A program made the translations under genes and the position numbers. Of a stretch of 55,065 bases of DNA, positions 40,945-49,788 are shown one piece after another. The first letter of the stretch is position 1; every line of letters starts with the position of its first letter. The stretch spans positions 1-55,065 of the forward strand of contig NZ_LZMD01000095.1 of the NCBI RefSeq assembly GCF_001668575.1, read 5' to 3'. Origin of the DNA: Mycobacterium sp. 1164985.4 (GTDB lineage: Bacteria; Actinomycetota; Actinomycetes; Mycobacteriales; Mycobacteriaceae). The notes beneath the pieces are model-generated. The model had not been told where the DNA came from and searched no databases. It saw only the letters and a program-made list of their open reading frames with translations.

Positions 40945-42510
40945 GTGACGGCTCCCATTTGGATGGCGCTTCCTCCGGAGGTGCACTCGACCATGCTGAG
41001 CAGCGGGCCCGGGCCGGGTTCGCTGTTGGCGGCGGCGGGGGCGTGGCAGTCACTGGCAGCCGAATACTCCTCTGCCGCAGCGGAGTTGACCGCCGTGCTC
41101 GGGAATGTGCAGGGTGGCGCCTGGGAGGGTCCGAGCGCCGCACAGTACGCGGCAGCACATGCGCCGTACCTCGCGTGGCTGGCGCAGGCCAGCGCGAACA
41201 GCGCCGCCGCCGCGGCACAGCACAGTACCGCCGCGGCCGCGTACACCACGGCGCTGGCGACGATGCCGACGATGGCGGAGCTGACGTTGAACAAGTCCAC
41301 CCACGCGGTGCTGCTCGCCACCAACTTCCTCGGTATCAACACGATTCCGATCGCGTTGAACGAAGCCGACTACGTGCGGATGTGGATCCAGGCCGCCACG
41401 ACGATGAGCACCTACCAGGCGGTGTCGGGTGCGGCGGTGGCGGCGACGCCGATGACCACCCCCGCGCCATTCGTGTTGAAACCGGGTGTGGGCGAGGCGG
41501 GTGCGGCGGCCGCCGACATGCAGCAGTCGGCGGCGATGGCGACTGCCGCCGACTCCGGTGGCGCACGAAACATCGCGGACTCCATCGCCGATCTGCTGCG
41601 CGACATCATGAGGTTCTTCGAAGACTTCTTCGAGTCGATCCTGAACTTCGCACGCCAGTTCTTCGGCAACGTCCTCGACGCGCTCAGCGACTTCATGAAC
41701 AGTTTCTTCGGGTGGCTGTTCAATCCATCGTCGGGACTGGTGCTGTTCTTCGTTCTGTATCAGGCGATCACTCAGCCGCTCGGATGGACGACGTGGTCGC
41801 TGATCTTGAGCGCCCCGATCTGGCTGCCCCTGCTGATCGGTCTGATCGTCCAGTCGCAGACCCCGCCGCCGCTCCCGGCCGCCGCACCCGAACCGGCACC
41901 CGCGGGCGCTGCACCTGCGCTGACCGACGGGGCGGGCGCGGCCGGCGCGGTGGGGACCGTCGGCGCCACGGTGGCAACCGGCGGGAGCGATTCTGCGCGC
42001 GGCTCCGCGATCGGCCGGATGGGGGCCGGGGCGGGGGCGGGTGCCGCGCCGGCGGCCGGTGCCGCACCGGCGGTGCCGTACGCGGTGGCCGGGCCCGACC
42101 CCGAGGGCGGTGTCTCGCCGACGTTCCGGGAGGGCACGGGTGTGAAGGCGCCCGCATCGGACATCGCCGCGTCGGCAGCCGCCGCGGCCGCGGCGTCGTC
42201 GTTGGCGAAGCGCAAGGCCCGGCGTAAGCGCCCGCAGCCCGTGCACCAGCGGCAATACGCAGACGCGTACATGGACTACGAACCCGACGAGCCGGAAGAC
42301 GCGGCCCCGCCACGCGAAAGCGTTCGGCGCCCGCACGTTGCCGCGTCCGAGAAGGGCGCCGGCGCAGTGGGCTTCAGCGGCGCGGCGACCAAGTCGGACG
42401 CCGAGCAGGCCAGCGGGCTCACCGAGCTCGCCGGCAACTCGTTCGGCGGCGGACCTACCGAGCCCATGCTGCCCAGCGACTGGGATCACAAGGGGGGAGA
42501 GAACGACTGA
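40945..42510 (+). CDS. PPE4: PPE family protein PPE4 (ESX-3 substrate)
   Basis: A 521-residue PPE protein. Its N-terminus has ALPPEVHSTML, the WxG-like GAWEGPS turn, and about 180 residues of the conserved helical PPE domain that pairs with PE5 and is recognised by EspG3. The central portion (about 215-310) contains amphipathic and hydrophobic helices (FFEDFFESILNFARQFFGN and a membrane-like stretch ending QPLGWTTWSL). It is followed by an Ala/Pro/Gly-rich region and a charged tail. No MPTR repeats. GTG start with no obvious ribosome site, so probably coupled to PE5 translation. Confidence 0.93.
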   Translation: MTAPIWMALPPEVHSTMLSSGPGPGSLLAAAGAWQSLAAEYSSAAAELTAVLGNVQGGAWEGPSAAQYAAAHAPYLAWLAQASANSAAAAAQHSTAAAAYTTALATMPTMAELTLNKSTHAVLLATNFLGINTIPIALNEADYVRMWIQAATTMSTYQAVSGAAVAATPMTTPAPFVLKPGVGEAGAAAADMQQSAAMATAADSGGARNIADSIADLLRDIMRFFEDFFESILNFARQFFGNVLDALSDFMNSFFGWLFNPSSGLVLFFVLYQAITQPLGWTTWSLILSAPIWLPLLIGLIVQSQTPPPLPAAAPEPAPAGAAPALTDGAGAAGAVGTVGATVATGGSDSARGSAIGRMGAGAGAGAAPAAGAAPAVPYAVAGPDPEGGVSPTFREGTGVKAPASDIAASAAAAAAASSLAKRKARRKRPQPVHQRQYADAYMDYEPDEPEDAAPPRESVRRPHVAASEKGAGAVGFSGAATKSDAEQASGLTELAGNSFGGGPTEPMLPSDWDHKGGEND

Positions 42511-42562
42511 ACCGAACTGACCGAAACCTATTCCGCCGAACCACAATCCGAAAGGAACATCC

Positions 42563-42856
42563 ATGAGCCTCCTGGACGCTCACATCCCCCAACTCGTGTC
42601 ATCCGAGGCAGCGTTCTCGGCGAAGGCAGCACTGATGCGCAGCACCATGGCGCAGGCTGAGCAGGCCGCCCAGTCGGCGCAGGCATTCCACATGGGCGAG
42701 TCGTCGGCCGCGTTCCAGGCCGCACACGCCCGCTTCCTCGAAGTTTCGGCAAAGGTCAACGCGCTCCTGGACATCGCCCAGGTCAACCTCGGCGATGCTG
42801 CGGGCACCTACGTGTCGCAGGACGCGGCTGCGGCCAGCACCTACACCGGTATCTGA
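42563..42856 (+). CDS. esxG: WXG100 protein EsxG (TB9.8-like)
   Basis: A 97-residue Esx protein. MSLLDAHIPQLVSSEAAFSA is the diagnostic start, and the YVSQD near the C-terminus provides the Y-x3-D export signal. In place of a strict WxG, the turn reads FHMGESS, as in EsxG of other mycobacteria. It pairs one-to-one with EsxH and the dimer is exported by ESX-3 for siderophore-mediated iron use. GAAAGGAAC precedes the ATG. The 52-base gap from PPE4 is the largest internal gap in the locus and could hold a secondary promoter, though I see no convincing one. Confidence 0.96.
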   Translation: MSLLDAHIPQLVSSEAAFSAKAALMRSTMAQAEQAAQSAQAFHMGESSAAFQAAHARFLEVSAKVNALLDIAQVNLGDAAGTYVSQDAAAASTYTGI

Positions 42857-42885
42857 ACTTCGAACTGACCTAGAGGGAGAACCTG

Positions 42886-43176
42886 ATGTCTCAGATCATG
42901 TACAACTACCCGGCGATGCTGGCTCACTCGGGCGAGATGGCCGGTTACGCGGGCGCACTGCACGCCGTCGGGGCCGACATCGCCAGCGAGCAGGCGGCAC
43001 TGGCCGGGGCCTGGCAGGGCGACACCGGAACCACTTACCAGGCGTGGCAGGCACAGTGGAACCTCGCGCTCGAGGAACTCGTGCGCGCTTACCGTGCAAT
43101 GGCCGCCACCCACGAGCAGAACACCATGACGATGAGCGCCCGGGACCAGGCCGAAGGCGCCAAATGGGGTGGCTGA
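42886..43176 (+). CDS. esxH: WXG100 protein EsxH (TB10.4-like)
   Basis: A 96-residue partner of EsxG. MSQIMYNYPAMLAHSGEMAG at the N-terminus and the WxG turn AWQGDTG at residues 42-48 identify it. In M. tuberculosis EsxH binds zinc through His14, His70, His76 and Glu77, from memory. Here His14, His76 and Glu77 are present but residue 70 is Arg (VRAYRAM), so the zinc site is probably altered or absent. GAGGGAG lies just upstream of the ATG. Ends six bases before espG3. Confidence 0.96.
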   Translation: MSQIMYNYPAMLAHSGEMAGYAGALHAVGADIASEQAALAGAWQGDTGTTYQAWQAQWNLALEELVRAYRAMAATHEQNTMTMSARDQAEGAKWGG

Positions 43177-43182
43177 CCGACG

Positions 43183-44046
43183 GTGGCAGTTAACGCAGTC
43201 GAGCTGACCGCGGAGCAGGCCTGGTTCGTCGCCGACGCATCCGGGGTGGGGAACTACCCCTGGGTGCTGGCCATCACCCCGCCCTATACCGAGCACGCCG
43301 AGCGGGCGGCCTTCGAGTCCAGGATGTCGGCCGAACTCGTGGAGCTGGGTGTGATGGCGGCCGACGGGACCGTCGAACCTCATGTCCGGCAATGGGTTAC
43401 GACGACATGTCGGGCTCGGCGATGGCTCGAATTACGGTTTGTCCGCGGCTCGGGGAGCATGTTGCGGGGCCACGTCGCGCGGCGCGACGACCACACCGTC
43501 GTAGCGCTCCGCGGCGGCGGCCTCGTCACGCTCTCCGAGTTGCAGGTGGACCACCCGCAGGCCCTGGTGCCCATCCTCACTGCGGGGCTGTCGGGTCGTC
43601 CGCCCGCCAGGTTCGACGAGTTCGCGATCCCAGCCCGGATCGGGGCGCGCGCGGACGAAAAGCTGCGCAACGGCGCGACGCTCGACGATGTGATCGAGTT
43701 CCTCGGCATCCCGCCGAGCGCACGCGACGTCGTCGAAGCCGCTTACGCGACGGACCGCAGCTATGTGGAGATCGTGGCGGGTGACCACCGGGACGGTCAC
43801 CGCGTCAGCACCGATGTCGGCGTCAGCGTCGTCGACACCCGGGAAGGCAGGGTCCTCGTCCACCCCTCGAAGGCCTTCGACGGCGAGTGGGTATCGACCT
43901 TCACTCCCGGCACGCCGCTGGCGATCGCGTCCGCGGTCGAGCGGCTCACCGCAACGCTGTCCGACGGGGCGTGGTTCCCCGACCTGAAATTGACCCGAGA
44001 CTTCGACTCCAACCAGAGAACGGAACACCAATGGCAGACAGTTTGA
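43183..44046 (+). CDS. espG3: ESX-3 PE/PPE chaperone EspG3
   Basis: A 287-residue cytosolic chaperone of the EspG family. Its N-terminal segment AVNAVELTAEQAWFVADASG is typical, as is the later FDEFAIPARIGARADEKL. EspG3 binds the tip of the PPE domain to keep PE-PPE pairs soluble and deliver them to the ESX-3 channel; EccA3 is believed to recycle it. GTG start at 43183. Its final 16 bases overlap the beginning of eccD3 in another frame. Confidence 0.92.
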   Translation: MAVNAVELTAEQAWFVADASGVGNYPWVLAITPPYTEHAERAAFESRMSAELVELGVMAADGTVEPHVRQWVTTTCRARRWLELRFVRGSGSMLRGHVARRDDHTVVALRGGGLVTLSELQVDHPQALVPILTAGLSGRPPARFDEFAIPARIGARADEKLRNGATLDDVIEFLGIPPSARDVVEAAYATDRSYVEIVAGDHRDGHRVSTDVGVSVVDTREGRVLVHPSKAFDGEWVSTFTPGTPLAIASAVERLTATLSDGAWFPDLKLTRDFDSNQRTEHQWQTV

Positions 44047-45476
44047 GCGGCGCTACAGCGTCTTCGGCGGACCCAGCCCCGTCGCGGTCGATGCCGATCG
44101 TCCGTGTCGCGGTGCTCGCCGCGGGTGAGGCCGGCGGTCGGGTCACCGACATGGCGTTGCCCACCGAGCTCCCCCTGCGCGAGATTCTGCCCGCCGTGCG
44201 GAAGATGGCGATGCCCGCCGACGAGGAATACGGCGACGCGTCACCGGTCGTGTTGTCGCTGGCCCCGATCGGCGGCGCACCGTTCAGCCTCGACGCGACG
44301 TTGGAAACCGTCGGTGTCGTCGACGGCGATCTGCTCGCGCTGCAACCGCTTCCGGCCGGGCCCGCGGCACCGCGAATCGTCGAGGACATCGGTGATGCCG
44401 CGGTCATCTTCTCGGCGGCCCGTGAGAAGCCCTGGGGTGCAGCGCATATTGCCCGCAGCGCTGCGGCGGCCGTGAGCTCGATCATCGTGATTGCCACCGT
44501 TTTCGCCGCTGTCCACAGTGAGATCGCCGGTGGGTTCGCCGGACTCGCTCTTGCCAGCGGCACGGCCCTGGTCACGGTCCTGGCCGCGATGCTCTCGTGG
44601 GGTCGCTCACCCCGGCTGGGCACTGCGCTGGCCGTGACGGCGCTCGCACCCATCGGTGTCGCCCTCGCGCTCGGCGTACCAGGCGACTTCGGGCCGTCGC
44701 ACGTGCTGCTGGCCGCCGCGGGCGTGACGGCCTGGTCGATCGTCAGCATCGTTGTCGCACAACGCGCCATCGCTGTGTTCACGGCGGCCACCGTCGTCGG
44801 CGGTGGAGCGTTGATCACCGCGGGCGCGGCCACGATCTGGCATCTCAACCACCTGATCGTCGGATCGATCCTGGTGGTGTCGGCGCTGGTGATCACGGTC
44901 CAGGCCGCGCAACTGTCCGCACTGTGGGCGCGCCTGCCGATGCCGGTGATTCCCGCCCCCGGTGACCCGACGCCCGCGCCGCACCCGTTGACGGTGCTGG
45001 CCGACCTCCCGCGGCGTGTCCGGATCAGCGACTCGCACCAGACGGGCTTCATCGCGGGCGGCGTGCTGCTGTTCACCGCCGGAGCGGTGACCCTGGCTGC
45101 GCCACAAGATGTTTCACCGTGGACGTGGTATGTCGTGGCCGCCGTGGCGCTGGGTGCGGTGCTGCGGGCGCGGGTGTGGGATTCCGCTCCGTGCAAGGCG
45201 TGGCTGTTGAGCCAGCCGTTCCTGCTCGCGGTCTCGTTCCTGGTCGTGTTCGCCGTCGACGACCGCATCACCGCGGCGTGGTGGGCGCTCGCCGCGCTGG
45301 GTGGACTGACGGTGGTGTGGGTGATCGTGGCGCTGTTCCCGAAGGTCGGTTCGCCCGAGACCTACTCGCTGCCGATGCGCCGCCTGGTCGGATTCCTGGC
45401 ATCCGGGATCGATGCATCGCTGATTCCGGTCCTCGCGTATCTCGTCGGGTTGTTCGCCTGGGTGCTGAACCGATGA
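44031..45476 (+). CDS. eccD3: ESX-3 membrane channel component EccD3
   Basis: A 481-residue polytopic protein. Residues about 20-110 form the ubiquitin-like cytosolic domain (MPIVRVAVLAAGEAGGRVTD region), followed by about eleven hydrophobic transmembrane segments from residue 140 to the end. EccD dimers line the T7SS membrane pore. I take the ATG at 44031, which overlaps the espG3 3' end by 16 bases; longer in-frame starts lie within espG3. The stop lies seven bases before the mycP3 GTG. Confidence 0.93.
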   Translation: MADSLSGATASSADPAPSRSMPIVRVAVLAAGEAGGRVTDMALPTELPLREILPAVRKMAMPADEEYGDASPVVLSLAPIGGAPFSLDATLETVGVVDGDLLALQPLPAGPAAPRIVEDIGDAAVIFSAAREKPWGAAHIARSAAAAVSSIIVIATVFAAVHSEIAGGFAGLALASGTALVTVLAAMLSWGRSPRLGTALAVTALAPIGVALALGVPGDFGPSHVLLAAAGVTAWSIVSIVVAQRAIAVFTAATVVGGGALITAGAATIWHLNHLIVGSILVVSALVITVQAAQLSALWARLPMPVIPAPGDPTPAPHPLTVLADLPRRVRISDSHQTGFIAGGVLLFTAGAVTLAAPQDVSPWTWYVVAAVALGAVLRARVWDSAPCKAWLLSQPFLLAVSFLVVFAVDDRITAAWWALAALGGLTVVWVIVALFPKVGSPETYSLPMRRLVGFLASGIDASLIPVLAYLVGLFAWVLNR

Positions 45477-45483
45477 GGCATCG

Positions 45484-46890
45484 GTGACGCGCGATCGCGT
45501 GCGCTCTGTGCTCGCGGCCACGGCGGCGATGACGGTCGTGATCGCGAGTTCGCCCGTCGCTCAGGCGATCGCACCGCCTCAGGTCGACCCCGCCGTGCCG
45601 CCGCCGTCGGGAGCCCCCGGGCCTGTCCAGCCGCAGTCGCAGCGGGGACCATGTGTCAGTGCCGGTGTGCTGCCCGGTAGCGACCCGGCTGCGGCCAGTC
45701 CGAATCAGACGCTGCTCAACCTCGACGGTGCGTGGAAGTACAGCCGCGGCGACGGACAACTCGTCGCGGTCATCGACACCGGCGTCAGGCCCGGACCCCG
45801 ATTGCCGAACGTCGAACCCGGCGGGGATTTCGTCGAATCCACCGACGGCCTGAGTGACTGCGACGGCCACGGAACGTTGGTGGCCGGGCTGATCGCGGGT
45901 CAGCCGGGGGACGACGGGTTCTCCGGGGTCGCGCCCGGCGCGCGTGTGCTCGCGATCCGGTCGACCTCTTCGCGGTTCTCTCCGCGCGAGATCGGCGAGA
46001 ATCCGGCGACGGCGCGTGTCACCCTCGACGTCGCGACCCTGGCCCGCGCGGTCGTTCACGCGGCGGATCTGGGCGCGAGGGTCATCAACATCTCGGCCGT
46101 CACCTGCCTTCCCGCCACCGAGAACGTCGACCAGAGAGAACTCGGTGCGGCCCTGCGGTATGCGGCCGTCGAGAAAGACGCCGTGATCGTCGCCGCCGCG
46201 GGCAACAACAAGGTGGGGTTGAACCCGGGGTCGGCGTGTCCGTCGAATCCGCTGTCGAATCCCAGTCGACCCGAGGACCCCCGCGATTGGGCCGGGGTCA
46301 CCTCGGTGTCGATACCGTCGTCCTGGCAGCCCTACGTGCTCTCGGTGGGATCACTCGACACATCTGGGCGGCCGTCGGACTTCACCATGGCAGGTCCGTG
46401 GGTGGGCATCGCCGCGCCGGGGCAGGACATCGCTTCGGTGAGCAACGGCGACGGCGGCGGTCTAGCGAACGCACTGCCCGATGACCGCGGACGGTGGTAC
46501 CCCCTGAACGGTTCGAGCTTCGCGGCGGCTTACGTGTCGGGCGTTGCGGCCTTGGTGCGCAGCCGCTTTCCCGGCCTGACCGCCGAGCAGGTCAGGGACC
46601 GTCTCACCGCCGGTGCCCAGGGCGCGGCGCGGGCGCCGTCGAACTTGACCGGTGCGGGACTCGTGGATCCAGTCGCCGCCTTGACCTGGGATGTGACGGC
46701 GGCGGTCGCCGGTCCCGGCGAACCAGAACCCCGACCCGTCGCCGCGCCGCCTCGGCCCGAGGTGCCGGACTCAACGCCGAAGGTGGTCGCGTTCGTCGGC
46801 ACCGGCGTGCTGGCCTTGATCGCAGCCGTCACGGCCGCGGTCGCCGTTTATCGGCGAAGAACCCTCGACAATCAAGCGGAGGCATCGTGA
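45484..46890 (+). CDS. mycP3: Mycosin protease MycP3
   Basis: A 468-residue membrane-anchored subtilisin-like serine protease. An N-terminal signal peptide (ATAAMTVVIASSPVAQA) precedes a Pro-rich propeptide-like extension. The catalytic triad is Asp98 (AVIDTGV), His129 (CDGHGTLV) and Ser345 (NGSSFAAAYVSG), with oxyanion Asn near 241 (AAAGNN). A C-terminal transmembrane helix (VVAFVGTGVLALIAAVTAAV) anchors it, facing the periplasm. Mycosins stabilise the ESX membrane complex in addition to proteolysis. GTG start. The stop overlaps eccE3 (GTGA). Confidence 0.94.
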   Translation: MTRDRVRSVLAATAAMTVVIASSPVAQAIAPPQVDPAVPPPSGAPGPVQPQSQRGPCVSAGVLPGSDPAAASPNQTLLNLDGAWKYSRGDGQLVAVIDTGVRPGPRLPNVEPGGDFVESTDGLSDCDGHGTLVAGLIAGQPGDDGFSGVAPGARVLAIRSTSSRFSPREIGENPATARVTLDVATLARAVVHAADLGARVINISAVTCLPATENVDQRELGAALRYAAVEKDAVIVAAAGNNKVGLNPGSACPSNPLSNPSRPEDPRDWAGVTSVSIPSSWQPYVLSVGSLDTSGRPSDFTMAGPWVGIAAPGQDIASVSNGDGGGLANALPDDRGRWYPLNGSSFAAAYVSGVAALVRSRFPGLTAEQVRDRLTAGAQGAARAPSNLTGAGLVDPVAALTWDVTAAVAGPGEPEPRPVAAPPRPEVPDSTPKVVAFVGTGVLALIAAVTAAVAVYRRRTLDNQAEAS

Positions 46891-47804
46891 CCGTTCGAAT
46901 TGCGTTGGCGTCGTCAGCCATCGCCCTGGCGGCAATGGCATACCCGTGGGAATCGACCACGGACTGGTGGATCTTCGGCGTCGCTGTGGCCGTGGCGGTC
47001 GCCGTGTTCGCCTGGTGGCGCGGCCAGTTCGTGACAAACATGGTAGGCAGGCGGTTGGCCGTGGTTCGGCGCAACCACTCGAAGCGCAAGGCGCAGAGTC
47101 CGAATCAGGTCACCGTAGTGCTGCAGGTCGAGGACCCGGCGGGTCTCGGTGTGCCGCTGCCCCTCGCATCCGGATATGTCGAGCGGTTCGGCGTCCGCAG
47201 CGAAAAGGTCCGCGTCACGGCCCACGACCGTGACGGCGCCCGCACCACATGGATCAGCCTGACACTCGATGCCGAGGCGAACCTTGTTGCATTACAGGCA
47301 CGGTCGGCGGAGTTGCCGCTGCGTGAGACTGCCGAGATTGCCGGTCGGCGGCTCGCCGATCAACTGCGCGAGGCCGGCCTCGATGCCGTATTGGTCGAGG
47401 ATCCCGACGTGCCGCTGGTCGGGAAGGCCCGCGAGAAGTGGCGCGGCGTGAAAGACGAAGCCGGATTCGTCACGGCCTACGGGATTCCGGTCGACGAGCG
47501 CTTGGGGGAGCGCCTCGCGGAGGTGCGGTCGGAACCGACGGAGACCTGGACGGCCGTCGAGTTCAGCGGTTCGGCGCCGCGACCGGCTGTGGCGGCGGTG
47601 TGTGCTTTCCGCAGTCCCGAGGTGGTGCGTGGCGTGCCGGTGTCCGGCCTGACCGCGCATCGGGGTGTGCAGAAGCCGTTGCTGACCGCGTTGGACCCCA
47701 AATCCGTTGGCCGGTTGAATGTTCCGGTTCGGTACGTCGCTCCGGAAGTACTGGCGCGAATCGACTGGCCGGCCGGAGCACAGGCCGAACTCAGTCGAAC
47801 ATGA
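46887..47804 (+). CDS. eccE3: ESX-3 membrane component EccE3
   Basis: A 305-residue membrane protein with two N-terminal transmembrane helices (TVRIALASSAIALAAMAYPW and DWWIFGVAVAVAVAVFAWW) and a soluble domain with the EccE pattern, which peripherally decorates the T7SS complex. The GTG overlaps the mycP3 stop by four bases. It is the last ESX-3 gene, and its 3' end overlaps the convergent hydrolase gene by 14 bases, so transcription from the locus probably ends there. Confidence 0.92.
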   Translation: MTVRIALASSAIALAAMAYPWESTTDWWIFGVAVAVAVAVFAWWRGQFVTNMVGRRLAVVRRNHSKRKAQSPNQVTVVLQVEDPAGLGVPLPLASGYVERFGVRSEKVRVTAHDRDGARTTWISLTLDAEANLVALQARSAELPLRETAEIAGRRLADQLREAGLDAVLVEDPDVPLVGKAREKWRGVKDEAGFVTAYGIPVDERLGERLAEVRSEPTETWTAVEFSGSAPRPAVAAVCAFRSPEVVRGVPVSGLTAHRGVQKPLLTALDPKSVGRLNVPVRYVAPEVLARIDWPAGAQAELSRT

Positions 47805-48993
47805 AGCCGCGCATGAAGCGGGTCATCCGACGCAGGTAGTCCGGCTGGCTGACATGCAGGATGTGGTTGCCGGGGAACCAGTGGAACGCGCAGCGGTCCC
47901 AATGCTCCCACAGCATCTCGGCCTGCTCCGGCGGCGCCAGCCGGTCACCGAGACCGGTGATGATCAACCTGCGGTCCTTGGGCACCAGCGGCGCGTAGTT
48001 CAGCGGTGACGAGAACATCGTCGCCGCGCCGGTGAGTTCGGCATCGGTTCCCGTCAACAGGTTTTGCAGCCCGACCACCTTGTTGGCGGGGAACCATTCG
48101 CCCACGGTCTGATCGGGTGCGACCACGGGGACGTTGGGGATGACGGCCTGGATGCGGTCGTCGACGGCCGCGATCAGCGCGGACGTGTATCCACCCAGCG
48201 ACATCCCTGTCAGGGCGATGCGGTCGACTCCGGTGAACTCGAGATAGTCGAGGACCGAGCGGAAGTCGTGCACGGCCTGCGCCATCGCCTCGGCGAAGCC
48301 GGAGAACCCGTTGGCGAAGAACCCGTACCCGCTGAAGGGTGAGCCCTTCTCGGCGCGGGGACCGTGAAAGGGCATGGTGTACAGCAGGACGTCGTATCCC
48401 GAACGGAAGAACCACGGCAGCGAGAAGAACAGGCCGTTGAACAGATACGGCGAGCCCATGAAGCCGTGGATCAGGCACAGCGTCGGATGCGGTCCGTCGT
48501 CATGGCGCCAGTGCTGGGCGTGCACGACGTTGTTACGTTCGAAGCCGCGGCACTGTTCGCGCAGCGCGGGATTGACTGCCTCGAAGCTGCTGTCGAAACG
48601 AATGTTCTGGACGCGGCCCTTGGCGATCCACTCGGCCAGCGGGTTCGCCGTCCTCGATGCGACGCGGGGCGGCGACGAAGGTGCGGCAAACGAACGGACG
48701 GGATCCTTGGCCGTGGCCAGTTCGGCGTAGAACTGTAGTTGTTCACGTTCGGCGCGTGACTGCGACCGGCGCAACCCGCCGACCAGAGTCGGCAGCATCG
48801 TGGCCGCGAGCAGCGACGCGATCGCGGTGCGCAGTGCGATATCGGCCACGGCCGACGAGTCGACGATGAACCGTTGGCGCAACGTCAGGTCGGCACGACG
48901 CGGCAGACCGCGGGTGGCGTCTGCTCCCGGAACATCGGGAACGGGGATGGGTGGATCGATCGGGTTGGCGTCCGATTGGCTCACGTTCCGCAT
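47791..48993 (-). CDS. Alpha/beta hydrolase (Rv0293c-like)
   Basis: A 400-residue hydrolase. The oxyanion segment LIHGFMGSPYLFN, nucleophile elbow GMSLGGY and a His near the C-terminus (PGNHILHVSQPDY) make a plausible catalytic triad. One hydrophobic stretch in the first 80 residues (ALRTAIASLLAATMLPTLVGG) may be a membrane anchor. Substrate unknown. ATG 48993 is preferred because the protein then has the length of its M. tuberculosis counterpart, from memory; in-frame starts further upstream run through the neighbouring tam gene. Convergent overlap with eccE3. Confidence 0.82.
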   Translation of the reverse strand: MRNVSQSDANPIDPPIPVPDVPGADATRGLPRRADLTLRQRFIVDSSAVADIALRTAIASLLAATMLPTLVGGLRRSQSRAEREQLQFYAELATAKDPVRSFAAPSSPPRVASRTANPLAEWIAKGRVQNIRFDSSFEAVNPALREQCRGFERNNVVHAQHWRHDDGPHPTLCLIHGFMGSPYLFNGLFFSLPWFFRSGYDVLLYTMPFHGPRAEKGSPFSGYGFFANGFSGFAEAMAQAVHDFRSVLDYLEFTGVDRIALTGMSLGGYTSALIAAVDDRIQAVIPNVPVVAPDQTVGEWFPANKVVGLQNLLTGTDAELTGAATMFSSPLNYAPLVPKDRRLIITGLGDRLAPPEQAEMLWEHWDRCAFHWFPGNHILHVSQPDYLRRMTRFMRGFMFD

Positions 48994-49026
48994 GGTATCC
49001 CGATCGGGCGATGTCAAACTGTCGTC

Positions 49027-49788
49027 ATGTGGAACCCCGAGGCGTATCTGTCCTTCGCCGACCAGCGCGGGCGTCCGTTCTTCGAGCTCCTGTCGCGGGT
49101 TCGCGCCGATGCGCCGCGGCGCGTCGCGGATCTGGGTTGCGGGCCGGGGAATCTCACCGCCACGTTGGCGCAGCGCTGGCCGCAGGCGGACATCGAGGCG
49201 TTGGACAGCTCCGCGGAGATGGTGCGGGCCGCGCGGGAGCGGGGGATCGACGCGAACGTCGGCGACGTCGCCGACTGGACGCCGAAACCCGGCACCGAGG
49301 TCGTGATCAGCAACGCCACCCTGCAGTGGGTGCCCGACCATCCGCGACTTCTCGTCCGGTGGGCCGGCGAGCTGGCACCCGAATCATGGATCGCGATGCA
49401 GGTGCCGGGCAATTTCGACGCGCCCTCACATCTCGCGGTGCGCGAGCTCGTTCGTCGTGGGGAGTGGTCAGAGCGGTTGCGGGACTTCCCGTTTAGGGAG
49501 GCGCCGGTCGAGGATCCGGTCGGATACGCCGATCTGCTGGCCGGTGCCGGGTGCACGGTCGACGCGTGGGAGACCACCTATGTGCACGTGTTGACCGGCG
49601 AAAGCCCCGTGCTGGAATGGATCACCGGCACCGCGCTGCGCCCCGTGCGCAGCAGGCTGTCGGATCCCGAGTGGGAGGAGTTCTGCGCCGAACTGATTCC
49701 CATACTGGATTCCGCGTATCCCCGGCGGTCGGATGGAACCACGTTCTTCCCGTTCCGGCGAATTTTTGTGGTGGCTCAGGTCGGTTGA
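49027..49788 (+). CDS. tam: Trans-aconitate 2-methyltransferase
   Basis: A 253-residue SAM-dependent methyltransferase. The start MWNPEAYLSFADQRGRPFFE and the SAM loop VADLGCGPGNLTATLAQRW (19 residues), together with ISNATLQWVPDH, are strongly conserved in Tam enzymes. It methylates trans-aconitate, a spontaneous aconitase-inhibiting isomer of cis-aconitate. The ATG is 33 bases from the divergent hydrolase start, so both messages are probably leaderless or nearly so. Its last 13 bases overlap the convergent cysNC gene. Corresponds to Rv0294 by order. Confidence 0.9.
   Translation: MWNPEAYLSFADQRGRPFFELLSRVRADAPRRVADLGCGPGNLTATLAQRWPQADIEALDSSAEMVRAARERGIDANVGDVADWTPKPGTEVVISNATLQWVPDHPRLLVRWAGELAPESWIAMQVPGNFDAPSHLAVRELVRRGEWSERLRDFPFREAPVEDPVGYADLLAGAGCTVDAWETTYVHVLTGESPVLEWITGTALRPVRSRLSDPEWEEFCAELIPILDSAYPRRSDGTTFFPFRRIFVVAQVG

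Noticed and set aside
40818..42227. 469-codon plus-strand frame overlapping PE5 and PPE4
   Set aside because: Out of frame with both genuine genes and of extreme Arg/Gly composition, typical of a shifted frame in high-GC DNA.
41050..42564. 504-codon open frame on the minus strand over PPE4
   Set aside because: Arg/Gly-rich shadow of the PPE4 reading frame, with no motif and no ribosome site.
43946..45271. 441-codon minus-strand frame
   Set aside because: Antisense to eccD3, whose transmembrane pattern and position in ESX-3 are certain.
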